Of a DNA stretch of 64,000 nt, positions 21,975-33,842 are shown one piece after another. Positions within the stretch are counted from its first letter, which is position 1. Each line of letters begins with the position of its first letter. A model generated the notes under the pieces. That model saw only the letters and a list, made by a program, of their open reading frames with translations, did no database searches and was not told the DNA's origin. Source of the stretch: Buddleja alternifolia (taxonomy: Eukaryota > Streptophyta > Magnoliopsida > Lamiales > Scrophulariaceae). A program made the position numbers and the translations under genes. The stretch is taken from contig CM033404.1 of the NCBI GenBank assembly GCA_019426215.1, positions 5,332,001-5,396,000 on the forward strand, in the 5' to 3' direction.

Positions 21975-22410
21975 TATCGCCGTACTGTTCACTACTGTTA
22001 TTCGAGTGTGCACTGTTCACAACTGTTCATTCGAGCATTTCGAGTTCGAGCGTTCGAGCGCTTCATTCGAACGTGCACTGTTCACTACTGTTCATTCGAG
22101 CGTGCACTGTTCACTACTGTTCATTCGAGCATTTCGAATTCGAGCGCTTCATTCGAGCGTACACTGTTCACGACATACTGTTCACTACTGTTCATTCGAG
22201 CGTGCACTGTTCACTACTGTTCATTCGAGCATTTCGAGTTCGAGTGTTCGAACGCTTCATTCGAGCGTACACTGTTCGCGGCATACTGTTCACTACTGCT
22301 CATTCGAACATACACTGTTCATTCGAGCACTCGATCGTGACTGTTCATTCGAGCACTCGAGCGCTTCATTCGAGTGTGCACTGTTCATTGTTCACGGCAT
22401 TACTGTTCAC
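21975..22410 (+). repeat. Minisatellite in the Copia leader
   Basis: Irregular tandem copies of a unit of about 30-60 bp are built from 'cactgttcactactgttc' and 'attcgagcg' words, lying between the primer binding site and gag. All three frames are open over much of it (up to 234 codons). These are low-complexity translations of the repeat and not a gene. Confidence 0.8.
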
Positions 22411-22643
22411 TGCGCGGTTCATTTGTGTGTGACGCGAATCTCCAACGTACTACGGATCCGATCTCTTACATACCGCTTCCGCTTCATCTCTTGATAATTT
22501 TTTCTGTATTTTTTTTATAACAAAAAATACAGTGGTAAATTGGCTTAATCTCTTCTTGTTGGGAGTCTATCTGTGTTATCGACTCATTGTGTGCTGTTTT
22601 TTTTTTCTGTTGTAAATTTGTGTTCGTCTCCTGCATAAACTAA

Positions 22644-23779
22644 ATGGCTGACAATACAAATAAGGATGTCACCGCTGTTACTGTTGTCTCTAATCTAGAT
22701 GCTAGTAACCCCTTACATTTACATGCTTCTGATTCAACTAGCATGAATATTATCCCTTATGTGCTTACTGGTTGTGATAACTATGTTATTTGGAGTCGTG
22801 CTATGTCAATTGCATTAATGGGTAAAAATAAATTGGGATTTGTGTTGAACTCTGTGCCTTATCCCACTGATCCGATCATGAAAAATCAGTGGGACAGGTG
22901 CAATGCTGTTGTTCTCTCTTGGATTCTTAATTCTGTAAGTAAAGATATTTATTCTGGTTTGGTATTTGCAAGTAAAGCCTCTGATGTATGGTCTCGACTA
23001 AATTCCACTTATAATAAAGTTGATGGATCTAAAATTTTTTCTATTCATCAAGAAATTTCTCAACTTCGTCAAGGTTCTGATCCTGTTTCTGTGTATTTTT
23101 CTAAATTAAGCATGTTGTGGATGAGTATTCTGCTCTAATTGCTTGCCCTCCATGTACTTGTGATGCCTTTACCCATTCTCAGAAACATGAACAAAACCTC
23201 AAATTAATGCAGTTTCTTATGGGTCTAAACGAAAAATATTTTGCTGTTAGAAGTAACATTATGCTTCGTGTACCTTTACCTGATGTGATGAGTGCCTTCA
23301 ACATTATTTCTCAAGAAGAATCTCATCGATCTATATCTCACACGAGCACTATCAAGCATGCTTCTGCGTTCTCTAGTCAATTTTCTGACAAATCCAAAAA
23401 CAAAGTTTCCACTAGACCTGGTTGTGAAAATTGTGGCATCACCGGTCACACGATTGAGCGGTGCTACCGCCTTATTGGTTTTCCGGACAATTACAAAGAA
23501 AAAAGGAAACCTGGACAGAACAAAAAATTTAACAAAAAATCAAATGTTGCTGTCTCTGAAGACTGTGATTCTCTCCAGGCTGATTCCTCAAATGTCGGTT
23601 TTACCCCCGAGCAACATAATCAGATTTTGAAACTCGTGAGTATACAAAAGGAGTCAGGTGGTAACACAGCCAGTATGGCAGGTATATCATCCAACTCCTC
23701 TTTTGTCTGTCAAACTCCAAATGGTTGGATCGTTGATTCTGGGGCTACAGACCATATGGTCTCCTCCACCAATATTTAA
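22644..23779 (+). pseudogene. Copia gag and protease, frameshifted
   Basis: 22644-23138 encodes the N-terminal gag (MADNTNKD..., with YVIWSRAM typical of Copia gag). The frame then breaks near 23118, where one base appears lost beside TGG, and continues in the next frame from about 23117. That part contains the CCHC knuckle (CENCGITGHTIERC, near 23425-23465) and the protease motif WIVDSGATDHM (about 23727-23758). A second one-base loss near 23770 ends the frame at 23779. Gag forms the particle and the aspartic protease processes the polyprotein; this copy could not make the intact polyprotein as read. Confidence 0.85.
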
Positions 23780-23793
23780 CTGATGTTACATGT

Positions 23794-26700
23794 GTGGAAC
23801 AACAAAATATCTTGATAAATCTTCCAAATGGAAATCATGCTAAAGTTACTCACATTGGAAAATTTGCATTACTTCCTAACATTGTTCTTTTTAATGTCCT
23901 TGTTTGTCCTATTTTTTGTTATAATCTAATGTCAGTCTCAAAACTAACTCAAGATAACTCTTGCAGTGTTAAATTCTCTAAAGATGTTTTTGTTATTCAG
24001 GATCTTCAGAGTGGAAAACTTTTGGGGACTGGTAAGCAAGATGGAGGGCTATACTTCTTCCATCGGCATACAGGTCCCCCCCATCTCTTTGCTAATACTA
24101 TTGATACATTTGCTTGCTCGGGTGTTCTCTGGCATAAACGTTTGGGACACCCATCTGATGTTGTTTTGAAAGTTCTTAAACCCACCTTAAATATTCACGG
24201 TTCTATTGAAACACAGCCATGTGATATCTGTCACAAGGCTAAACAAACTAGAGAGCCCTTTCCGTTAAGTAACCATAAAACCACATTACCTTTCGAACTT
24301 ATTCATCTTGACTTATGGGGTCCTTATAAGGTTGATAGTCATGATGGTTTTAAATATTTTTTAACCATTGTTGATGATTTCTCACGAGCCACGTGGGTTT
24401 ACTTACTTGTGTATAAATCTGATACTGTTCCTGTTTTAAAAACTTTTTTCTCTATGATAAATAATCAATTCTCCAAAATATTAAAACTGTTCGTTCTGAT
24501 AATGGTACCGAATTTATCACTCATGACCTTCGACAGTTTTTTCAAACTTTGGGTGTTAAACAGCAGTTTTCCTGTGTTGACACCCCTCAACAAAACGGGA
24601 TAGTAGAGCGGAAACACCGTCACTTATTAAATGTTGCACGTTCTCTAATGTTTCAGAGTAATTGTCCTATAGAGTATTGGTCTGAATGTATTTTAACTGC
24701 TGTGTTTCTTATAAATCGTACACCTACATCGGTTCTTCATGGTAAGAGCCCCTTTGAAGTCCTCTTTGGGTTTGCACCTCAGTTTGATATTTTGCGTGCT
24801 TTTGGGTGTTTATGCTATGCTTCTATCTTTCATAACAAGGATAAATTTGAATCCAGAGCTCGCAAATGTGTTATGTTGGGCTATTCTGAAAATCGAAAAG
24901 CATATAAATTGCTTGATTTCGAAACCCATGATATCATTATATCTCGTGATGTTCGATTTTACGAAACTATTTTTCCTTTTCACACTAATAATGTTGTTAC
25001 TACAGGAGTGCATGATTTCCTTGATGGGATGGTGGATGTGAATGCTTCTACAATGCCAGGTAGTTTAGTCGATGAGGATAATGCCGTATCCAAGGATAGT
25101 ATCGACGTCCGTACTATGAGTGTACCTCACACGAGTACTGAAAGTGTTAATACTACAACCATGGATTTGTTATTTCCAAATAATATGGAAAATGACATCG
25201 GAAATAACATGGGCACAAGAGCTGAGACTATACCTATTGTCACACCACCTCCTACCTATCAGGAAAGTTCCTCTCAAGTCCCTTGTGACACTTCATTTGA
25301 CCCAGGTTGCGTTGAAGCTGAGTCAAATATTCCCTTACGCAAATCTGCACGTGTTACTAAATTACCATCTCATCTTCAAGATTATGACGTTTCTTACTCT
25401 AATTCTGCTTGTCTTTATCCTTTGTCTGCCTCTTTGTGCTATAGTGGTATTGGTCCTAAACATCGCTGTTTTGTCTCACATATTGATAAAATTAAGGAAC
25501 CTACCTGTTTTTTTGATGCTATAAAAGATAAACGTTGGCAGAACGCCATGGATGTTGAAATGGCTGCGCTAAACAATAATAATACTTGGACTCTCACTGA
25601 CCTTCCCAAAGGTAGAAAAGCTATAGGATGTAAATGGGTGTATAAAATTAAGTATCACTCCAATGGCCAAATCGAGAGGTTTAAAGCTCGTTTAGTTGCC
25701 AAAGGATATAGCCAAAGGGAGGGTATTGATTATTTCGAAACGTTTTCACCTGTTGTAAAAATGGTTACAATGCGTTCTTTAATTGCTATGGCAGTCGTTA
25801 AAGATTGGCCTATCTTTCATCTGGATGTGAATAATGCCTTTTTGAATGGGGAACTTAATGAGGAAGTTTACATGTCTTTACCTAAGGGTTATTTTTCAAA
25901 TGAAGATACTAGAGTGTGTAAATTGAAAAAATCCTTGTATGGGTTGAAACAAGCACCTCGTCAATGGAATGAAAAATTCACAAAATGCTTAGAACAACAT
26001 GGTTTCAAGCAAAGCCTTCATGATTATTCTCTGTTTGTCAAAAATGAGGAATCTGTGTTCATATCTCTTTTGATATATGTTGATGATATTGTGATAACTG
26101 GAAATTCCTTGCATCATATTAATAATGTTAAGACCTATTTAGATTCACAATTTCAAATAAAAGATCTTGGTGAGATAAAATACTTTCTTGGTATTGAATT
26201 TGCTCGTTCGTCTAGAGGTTTATGTTTAAATCAACGAAAATATGTGTTAGATTTGCTTGCTGATTTTGGTGTCTTAGGAGCGAAGTCTTCCTCGGTTCCC
26301 ATGGAACAAAATCTGAAATTAACTCTTGAAGAGAGTAATGACGATAAATTTCTTGTTGATATTGGTAACTATCAAAAACTGATTGGTAAGCTTATTTATC
26401 TTACGAATACTCGACCGGATATTTCTTTTTCTGTTCATGTTTTAAGTCAGTATATGCACAAACCTAAAGAGTCTCATTTAAAATCTGCATTTCGTGTTTT
26501 GAGATATTTAAAATCCTCACCTGGACAAGGGTTGTTTTTTTCGAAAAATACTGATCTTACATTAAAAGCTTTTTGTGATTCTGATTGGGCTGCCTGTCCT
26601 ATGTCTCGTAAATCTGTCACTGGTTTTTGTATTTTTCTGGGTGATTCATTAATCTCTTGGAAAAGTAAAAAACAAAACACTGTCTCAAAATCCTCTGCTG

Positions 26701-27128
26701 AAGCAGAATATAGGGCCATGTCCGTTACCAGCAGTGAAATTATTTGGATTTTAGGTATTTTTAAAGATTTGGGAATTTCCAACTTAACTCCTGTTCAGTT
26801 GTTCTGTGATAATCAAGCTGCTGTCCACATTTCCTCAAATCCTATTTTTCACGAACGTACAAAACATATTGAAATAGATTGTCATGTGGTTCGTGACTAT
26901 GTAAAGAAAAATATTCTTTCCACTAAATTTGTTCATACTGGTGATCAGGTGGCAGACGTTCTCACGAAAGCATTAGGTCGTGTGAAACATGGTAGCTTTG
27001 TAAAACAACTTGGTATGATAGATATATTTGCACCTGCTTTCAGCTTGAGGGAGGGTGTTGAAGCCCAACAAGATATTGGGCCTACAAGCTTCAAGTCCAG
27101 TCCAACCCATTCTACAATGGGCCAATAA
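23794..27128 (+). pseudogene. Copia integrase, reverse transcriptase and RNase H, one frameshift
   Basis: The first frame carries the integrase zinc region (LWHKRLGHPS near 24130) and the start of the core with DLWGPY (about 24308). A one-base loss in an A run near 24475 moves the rest of integrase, including the second Asp region and the conserved QQNGIVER, to the frame that is open from 24549 to 27128. That frame also holds RT (IGCKWVYKIK, the YVDD box at 26076-26087) and RNase H (SKSSAEAEYRAM, LFCDNQAA). The stop lies 73 bp inside the 3' LTR, so the coding frame overlaps the polypurine tract and LTR. RT to RNase H is uninterrupted over 850 codons. Confidence 0.9.
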
Positions 27129-27285
27129 CCTAGGGACTATTATGTAATTATTAGACTAGGTTTTTATATATCAGTTATGTATTTGTGTATAAATATGTAT
27201 CATTCAGATACAACAAGTAAGCCGACATTCTTCCCGTTTGTATTCTTATTGTTTGTATTTGAGCATAAACTTCCTAATTTTAGCA
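27056..27285 (+). repeat. 3' LTR of the Copia element
   Basis: The LTR is identical to the 5' LTR over all 230 bp. It could supply the polyadenylation signal for the TED7-like copy 3 transcript as well as for the element. Confidence 0.92.
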
Positions 27286-28434
27286 TATATATATATATCC
27301 TTGCATCTATATATTCTTTAAACAAGTGGTGAATTAAATGGCGTTGTGTTGGATCAGTATGCATGTGTATTTTTAGTTCATGTGGTCATGTCTGAAGAGA
27401 CTTAGGTTTTCTTTTTTTGTTGCAAAATATTGAAGATTTAATTTGTTGTATTATTTATTTATGTATGTATGATGGTGACAATAAAGAAGGTGGAAGTGAT
27501 CATTGTTCATTAATATTTCAGTTTATTTATGTATGTATGTATGTCTAGCTCTTCTTTATAAAGACTGATCGTGTACTACTCCAAAAGCGACTCATATAAT
27601 CGTTCATTAAGATTTCAGTATTTTTTTTTTGATAAGAAATTAATATTTCAGTTTAGCTCAGCTCGTTTAGCGTAATAATTTTTTTTTCCAGCTAGTTAGT
27701 TACTTAAGCTCGGTTCTTGTTTAACTAGATGAAAGTTTGTTCAATTAATACATTATCTGACTCGAGATCACTTCATTTACGCCACTAATTTAATGTTGAA
27801 TTTTGTGGTTGCACTTTTAGTCCCATAAGAATGTCCCTCTACATATTTGGTTTTAATCTTTTAATTTGTCTCGTATTGTATTTCGTATAATTTAAAAATC
27901 TCAAGTTTAATACTAGACATACTTTTAGTCAAATAATTAACTGAAGCACGCACATGCACAGGGAAGGGATCCGAGGGGGCGAATATGAAAAAAGGGGCCA
28001 AAACTTGAAATTTTTGGATTTTAATTTGGTGGGGGTGGGGGCAAAATTTAAATTTCCAAAAATTTATAGGGCAAAAAAATAATTCTTTTAAAGTTGAGGG
28101 GTATCCCTACCTGCCCCTCCGTCTTTGCACATGCAGCTAGCACATGAATGTTAGTAACAGGGAAAAAAGATTAACGACCACATGCGTGGCTCCATTAGTT
28201 TTTTTTTTTTTAACAAAAATCACGTCTAGGATCAAATGCGAAATTTGTAAAAAGATACTGTATACAATGTGACACAAACCAAAACATTAAAACCAAATGT
28301 GTATAAGGTCATACTTATGGAATCAAAAATGTGATTTTCCGGACATTGTTATAACATAGTATTGAAGTCTATTGCTATTAGTACAATAATAACTTACTCA
28401 ATATTCATAGTATAGTTATATACAATTGAATATA
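27286..28434. other. Displaced 3' flank of TED7-like copy 3
   Basis: After the 3' LTR the sequence resumes the 3' UTR pattern seen after copies 1 and 2 ('aaacaagtggtgaa', 'gttggatcagtatgcatg', 'aagaaggtggaagtg'). It then becomes AT-rich with no gene. A lightly GC-rich stretch at 27955-28125 includes 'ggtgggggtgggggc' without any coding frame. Confidence 0.5.
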
Positions 28435-28810
28435 GGGGTAATTGAATAAAAACCCCCTGTGTTATTTCGAAAATGCTAAAAAAACTTCTGTGTTAACGAA
28501 ATAAGCTAATCATCCCCCTGTGTTCTTAAAAAGTGTGCAAAAAACTCAAATTTCATTAAAAAACGAGCGCGTTTTTCATGTTTTTCACCTTTATTGACAT
28601 GTTCATTTGTCATTTATATACTCTTCATACTTTATAAAAGGTAGATAGTGTTAATCCACCCGAAAAACACATATTTTCTTCTATTATTTTAACAAATTTT
28701 GGTTTTTTTGCACATTTTTTAGGAACACAGAGGGTAATAAGCCTATTTCGTTAACACAAAAAAATTTAGGCATTTTCAAAATAATACAGTGGGATTTTAT
28801 GCAATTATCC
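28435..28810. mobile_element. MULE-type MITE with perfect 9 bp duplication
   Basis: This is a 376 bp foldback. It starts GGGGTAATTGAATAAAAAC and, inverted from the right, reads GGATAATTGCATAAAATCC; the arms extend about 120 bp. The flanks are ttgaatata at 28426-28434 and 28811-28819. No coding capacity is seen. Confidence 0.85.
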
Positions 28811-28819
28811 TTGAATATA

Positions 28820-30023
28820 TAACTAATTACACAGTACACAAACGAGAAGAATTTTATTTTCCTTTTGTTTTTTCGTTTTTGATTAATAATAATATTGCAA
28901 ATCAGCAGCCTCTGGTCATAAAAGCAATTGGAAACATTATCTCTTGAATGTTAAATTTTTTTAAAATTCTTGGTTTAATGTGAATGCATCGATAAATATC
29001 AGAGAAAAAATATTAAAATAATATAGTGTGCAACTAGGGTTTGATTGTTAAAGCACTTTAGACTTTTAAAAAGATATGGGACAGGAGGTAAGCAATTATA
29101 TGGGTAAAATAATGTTAATATATTGATTAATTAATTAATTAATTCTTCAAAAAGTAATTAACTAATCCCTCGTCTTCGCATGCCCATACATGCATGATGA
29201 GGAAGAATCGTTTTTTAATTTCTTTTATTATATACATACATACATACATATATATTTTCATCTTTGGTGCCATGTGCATAATCAGCTGGATGCTCTTTGA
29301 CTTTTGACTTTTGTGCACACTTCTTTGCAAGTCGTCTTAGATATTTTGGAGTCTAGCAATCCTATTTTTATAAACAATATAAGAAATGAATTTGGTCCAA
29401 TTTTTAATTTCATTGATTTATATATACATATATATATACACATGTATTTGAAGTAAAAATGTATCAATGTGTGTGTATACAGAATGATATGTTCCGACCT
29501 ACACCACGTCAAATTAAAACGTTCTCAGCTAACAATAACTAGAATTTTTTAGTAAGATTAATGAATCTCCACCGATATTTATAGGCATATTTAATGGGTC
29601 ATGGGTTTAACACCTTATTATCCAGCTAATTCTATAATGTGGATAATGGTCACTTAAAAAGCCCGGTTATTATTTATCCCCTTATACTGTTCATTTATAG
29701 TAAATTCTTAAATTGCCCCTAATCATAATCGTGTACATCATAGAATCAATAGATAGATATTGACTTGTAGGAAAATAACAAATGAAGAAAACTAGTTAAG
29801 TATCTTCTTCATCCTGCAACGGAAAAATCTATGATTGATCAAGTCCAATAGCGTTAATGTCTATCTCTGTTATACAGTAAAATATATAGTATGCGATCCT
29901 CACACATAATTGTTTAAAAAAAATAGACACAGAATACACACTGGAGCCATTACATAAAATTGCAATTTGGATGTATATAGTAAGATTTTTGAACTTTATG
30001 TCAGGTCCAGTCCATTTCGAATT
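28820..30023. other. Intergenic DNA
   Basis: The stretch is AT-rich with microsatellite-like tracts (ATTA at about 29125-29145, TACA at about 29233-29250). Nothing recognisable as coding is present. Confidence 0.4.
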
Positions 30024-30253
30024 TATAAAATTTGATAAGAGATTAGGCTTAAGTCTTGTATATATTTTACATCTTAGGTTCCTAAATTATCTCAGAATGT
30101 TTGGGCTTGACGCCCAGAACTAACCAAACTTGGGTTACTATAAAATTTGATAAGATATTAGACTTAAGTCTTGCATATACTTCATATCTTAGGTTCCTAA
30201 ATTCTCTCAGAATGTTTGGGCTTGACGCCCAGAACTAACCAAACTTGGGTTAC
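30024..30253. repeat. Tandem duplication, two 115 bp units
   Basis: Units at 30024-30138 and 30139-30253 share 'tataaaatttgataaga' at the start and 'cccagaactaaccaaac' near the end, with few differences. The second half (about 45 bp) is identical between units. Confidence 0.85.
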
Positions 30254-30356
30254 TATTATTCTATTTTGGGCTGGGCTTCAATCATGAAACCAGATCATTG
30301 AAAATGTTATTAAAATAAAAAGTCAGAATAAGGTCCAAATATATGTTTCATAACAA

Positions 30357-30519
30357 AGACCTGGATTCGAATTCGGGCTGCCACAATTTGTGGCTCTTCC
30401 CTCTTTTATGGAACTAGATAGAGTTTTTATAACTTAAGATTATAACAATTAACCCGGATTTATCGGACTAAATATTTAAGGTATCCCTTCATCTTGAATT
30501 AAAAATAATAATTAATTAA
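30357..30519 (+). mobile_element. 5'-truncated tRNA-derived SINE (family 1)
   Basis: The fragment begins just before the B-box (gattcgaattcgg). It continues with the family body (tatggaactagatagag, taacccggatttatcgg) and ends in an A-rich tail. Possible 8 bp flanks are cataacaa at 30349-30356 and 30520-30527. The A-box part is absent. Confidence 0.65.
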
Positions 30520-30611
30520 CATAACAATAATATAATACGATGAAATTAATTTTTCTGCAAGCCTATAAGCTCCTACCTATGAATCGTCACGAAAATCGTT
30601 TTTCCCCTTCA

Positions 30612-30868
30612 GTCAGAGAGAGCTTTTGTCCAAGCTTATTTTAAAAAACTCCCAAGTTATTAATACTTATAAATATTTTTGAAGTTTTATAAGATTTTAA
30701 AAAGTAAGTTGGGGTTTTCTAGCTTATTCTTTAGGAGTTTATAAGCTCCTGACAATTTATGACTTGTTTTTACTAAAAATTTACCAAACATTTTACAAGA
30801 GCTTATAAGATCTCAACCATCTTATAAGTTGTTTTAAGGAGCTTATAAGCTCACTAATACTCTCTTAG
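30612..30868. mobile_element. Tourist-like foldback element
   Basis: The body matches the element at 9540 ('aagttgggg', 'aggagtttataagctcc', 'gagcttataagctca'). The arms pair end to end. A target duplication could not be fixed. Confidence 0.55.
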
Positions 30869-32262
30869 AGTTATCATTTTAAGTGAATCGAGTCGCGAGT
30901 CAAATTACAAGATAAAAATCACGTTTTCTTAAATTCTATTGAACTTCAAAAATTATGTTGAACTTGATCTAATTAATTTCAGTTGAGTCGACTCGAACAA
31001 AATTTCAAACCTTATTGAACAGAAAAATGTGTTTAAGCATGTTTGTAATATTCAACTAACGAACCGAGTTTTTTTTTTTTTTTTAACAAACCTTCTGAAA
31101 TCAAGTACATAATCGTTTTGATTTGTTTTTCAGCTTTAAATGATAAGATCTACATCTTTCACTTCTAGAGTTTATTACAAATGTTACATTATAAATTCAC
31201 TCCGATATCCATATAAATTAATACATAAGTTAATGAGTACTACTCAATGGAAAAGATAAATGAAAAAAAAAAAAAAGAAAAAGCATGTCATTGATCAATA
31301 AAAACATTCCCAATCTCCGTATATTAAGGGAAATAATTTAGCAATTATTATCATATCATTGCTTGTTATAAAAGCATGAATAATTGTCATATCCACGCAA
31401 AGAGGTGCTTTTGATCCCTTGCTTCTTAATAATTTCATAGAAATGTAGTGTACAACTCGCGGTAAGCTTCGTCATTCTTACCTGGAAAACAGATAATCAC
31501 ACACATTGGACGGTTTCAAACTTGAGGGAGGGAATACCAAATAATTAAAAAGTCCAATGAATTAAGGAACAAGAATTTATTCTATTTTTCAATATCCACT
31601 AAATAATTAATATATTATTATTATTATTATTATTACCAGTATAATCTAGAAGACCGCGTTAAGGACTTTGCCAAAAATATCCCCGTCCACACTAAACAAG
31701 TTAATTAGTGCTCAAGTAACAGCTCGGAACAATCCACGAGGACGATTCTATCTTCTAAAAAATCAAATTATACTAGCGTATACGACTGTAAACACGTCAA
31801 GTTGAATCAAACAGATTGTTCTTCAACCTTATTTGAATTATTATCGAGTTTCATCATTCGTGCTTGAGTTTAATTTAATTGTTAATCAAGTTAAACATGA
31901 TACGAGCTTGATTAACTTGATTTTTATAGATGTTCTATCATCTTTTACTAATTGAATCGAGTTTAAATTGAGTTCAGACTTATCAAAGACACGAGAAATA
32001 TTCAGGATTAATTTGATAAATTAACGGATCAAGCTCAAAATAGCTTTTATCGATCAATCACTAAGTCGCAAAAGAAAATATGTATATACAAAATAAAGTA
32101 ATAAACTACTGAAAAATGACAATGTATTCATTTAACCAATTGAATAAAGAATTCCAAACACTATTTTTTTACTTTACATAAATCCCTAATAAAGTGAAAT
32201 AATACCCTTCTAAAAAAATTTAAGAAAAAGCCTCTGATAAAAGCTATTTTTTCTAACTTTTT
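30869..32262. other. Intergenic DNA downstream of the first ZAT-like gene
   Basis: No gene is seen. The stretch holds a T/A homopolymer at about 31070 and an A-rich tract at about 31264. The part next to 32262 would include the 3' UTR of the minus-strand gene. Confidence 0.4.
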
Positions 32263-33069
32263 TTATTCGAATAAAGGCGGCAGAGCACTTTCCGCTTCTT
32301 CATCACAATAAAATTCTGGACACGGCACGTTCAGGTCAAAATCCCTAGCGACGGCGACGACCGTATGGTCACTGGCTGCACCACCGCCGGAGGAGGAGGT
32401 GGTGCGACTTTTAGCAGCGCCGCCGCCGATCACGCCTTCGTAGTGCCTCCGCTTGTGTCCTCCCAGAGCTTGACCGGTCGGAAAAGTCTTGTGGCAAATG
32501 GAACACTCATGGAGCCTTCCGCTAGGGTTGAGACCGGAGATCTGATTCGCGGCTGCGGCGGCGGTGTTAGTGTCCTCCACGGCGGCGGCGGCGGTCGGAG
32601 GCTTTGACCTGTGGCTAGCTTTGTGACCGCCGAGCGCTTGGTATGTAGAGAAAGCCTTGTTGCACACGCTACAATTGTAAGAAGTGTGCCGCGGCGACGG
32701 CGACGCAGCCGCCGTCGGCGGAGTAGCAGGAGAAGATTCGAGAACTTTCTTGACGTCAACGTCGGTTGAGGCGGTGGTTGTTGTAGTAGGCTTATTGTGA
32801 TCCTCCTTACCCGCGGCGGCGATAGGACTTGATGCGGCGGAGGCAGTGGTGGTGGCGGTGGAGGAAGAAGGATATGCACCGCCGCCGCTGTGAGCGAGCA
32901 TGACAAGGCAGACGGCCAAATACTCCTCTTCCGATTCAGTACAATCCCTACGCTGTCGTTTCGAGCGCTTCGCTTTCCTCCACGAATCAATACCTTCAAT
33001 ATCGTCGAAACGGCGGGACAAACTGAGCGGCGCCACCGCCGCCGGAGAATTCAAAGCCTCAAGAGCCAT
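32263..33069 (-). CDS. C2H2 zinc-finger repressor, ZAT10/AZF type (copy A)
   Basis: This is an intronless protein of 268 residues with the full layout of the C1-2i subfamily. It has a basic stretch [10 protein letters not shown] (32-41, nuclear signal) and an L-box around [14 protein letters not shown] (48-61). Two plant C2H2 fingers follow, with QALGGH in each (C133, C136, H149, H153; C189, C192, H205, H209), and a DLN-type EAR motif DFDLNVP (243-249). Such proteins bind A(G/C)T-rich promoter sites and repress through TOPLESS-type co-repressors; relatives respond to cold, salt, drought and ABA. The fingers are joined by a low-complexity Ala/Thr linker, longer than in copy B. A TATA run lies about 110 bp upstream. 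The family call is firm; which ZAT/AZF orthologue it is cannot be settled here. Confidence 0.93.
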   Translation of the reverse strand: MALEALNSPAAVAPLSLSRRFDDIEGIDSWRKAKRSKRQRRDCTESEEEYLAVCLVMLAHSGGGAYPSSSTATTTASAASSPIAAAGKEDHNKPTTTTTASTDVDVKKVLESSPATPPTAAASPSPRHTSYNCSVCNKAFSTYQALGGHKASHRSKPPTAAAAVEDTNTAAAAANQISGLNPSGRLHECSICHKTFPTGQALGGHKRRHYEGVIGGGAAKSRTTSSSGGGAASDHTVVAVARDFDLNVPCPEFYCDEEAESALPPLFE

Positions 33070-33210
33070 GAGTGAAATAACAGAACAAAAACAAAAGGAA
33101 AGATTATTATAGAGAATCTAAGAATGATATTTAGAGTGAGAGAGAGTGAGGGGGGGAATGAAAGGAAAGTGTGGAGGGGGCATATATATATATAGTAGCA
33201 TATATACACA
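33070..33210 (-). promoter_or_regulatory. Leader and TATA region of ZAT-like copy A
   Basis: On the minus strand a TATATATA run (about 33181-33196) is followed by a CT-rich leader ('cccccctcactctctctcac', about 33136-33155) and the ATG at 33069. Purine/pyrimidine-rich leaders are common in plant genes. Confidence 0.5.
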
Positions 33211-33830
33211 CTTGGAAGGGTTTGGAGGTTGGAAGTTGCGTGGGGAGTGGCGGTGGATGAGTTGTATGGAATTTTACATGATTTTTGTTATATCTATATA
33301 TATATATATATATATATCTAATTATTATATTAATTAATACTTTTAAGTTAAACCCACTCCTATGTATATTAGGATTAGGATTAGAAGGAAATAAAATACA
33401 AAAGTTATTAGTGGTGCAGTTAATTTAGACAAGTAAAGAGAGATCACACAACTTTGAATTGAGTTGGTTCGGAGAAAAAGGAATAATATGAGGTCAAATT
33501 TGAGTGGGAGTGGGAGTGGGAGTAGGGCAATATTTGTTAGGTTAATTACATGAGGCGGTGGTGGGGTTGAGTGTGGGTTTGATATATTATAAATTGTTGT
33601 AATTATCTCAAAATTGTAAAAAAAAATTGTGTGGGCTGAAATTTTGAGTCAGATTTACTTCAGTCAAACTCATACTTCTCCTAACGTAGATTTTGAAATA
33701 TATTTTACAGAATGATACTTTTTCTTGTATTTTACTTTGTGTATGTATACTAAGTGTATAAAATATTTTTTGAAATATGAACTAGACATAATTTTTATAT
33801 ACTTGGTATGTAGATAATGAACATTTCAGA
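33211..33830. other. Upstream region of ZAT-like copy A
   Basis: No gene is seen. The region has a TA microsatellite at 33295-33316 and a short 'gggagtgggagtgggagt' repeat at about 33504-33523. Confidence 0.4.
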
Positions 33831-33842
33831 GAGACCACTCTA

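Larger units (their letters stand above)
21381..27285 (+). mobile_element. Copia LTR retrotransposon (Ale/Retrofit-like), recent insertion
   Basis: The element is 5905 bp with 230 bp LTRs at both ends, and base-by-base comparison shows no difference between them. Each starts TGTTGAAG and ends TTTTAGCA. A primer-binding-site-like tggcatcaagagcc starts at 21611, close to the initiator-Met complement (tggtatcagagcc). The polypurine tract cttgagggaggg precedes the 3' LTR. The flanks are tatat on both sides, but they lie in an AT run, so the duplication is not unique. Domain order is gag, CCHC, protease, integrase, RT, RNase H, which is Copia. The reading frame is broken by three single-base losses. 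It is inserted in the 3' UTR of TED7-like copy 3 in the same orientation. Confidence 0.92.

Noticed and set aside
21684..22494. Three overlapping ORFs of 119-234 codons before Copia gag
   Set aside because: They translate the leader minisatellite in each frame, and no domain is visible.
32365..33112. ORFs opposite to or shifted against ZAT-like copy A
   Set aside because: They are shadow frames of a GC-rich exon; the minus-strand frame has all the zinc ligands.
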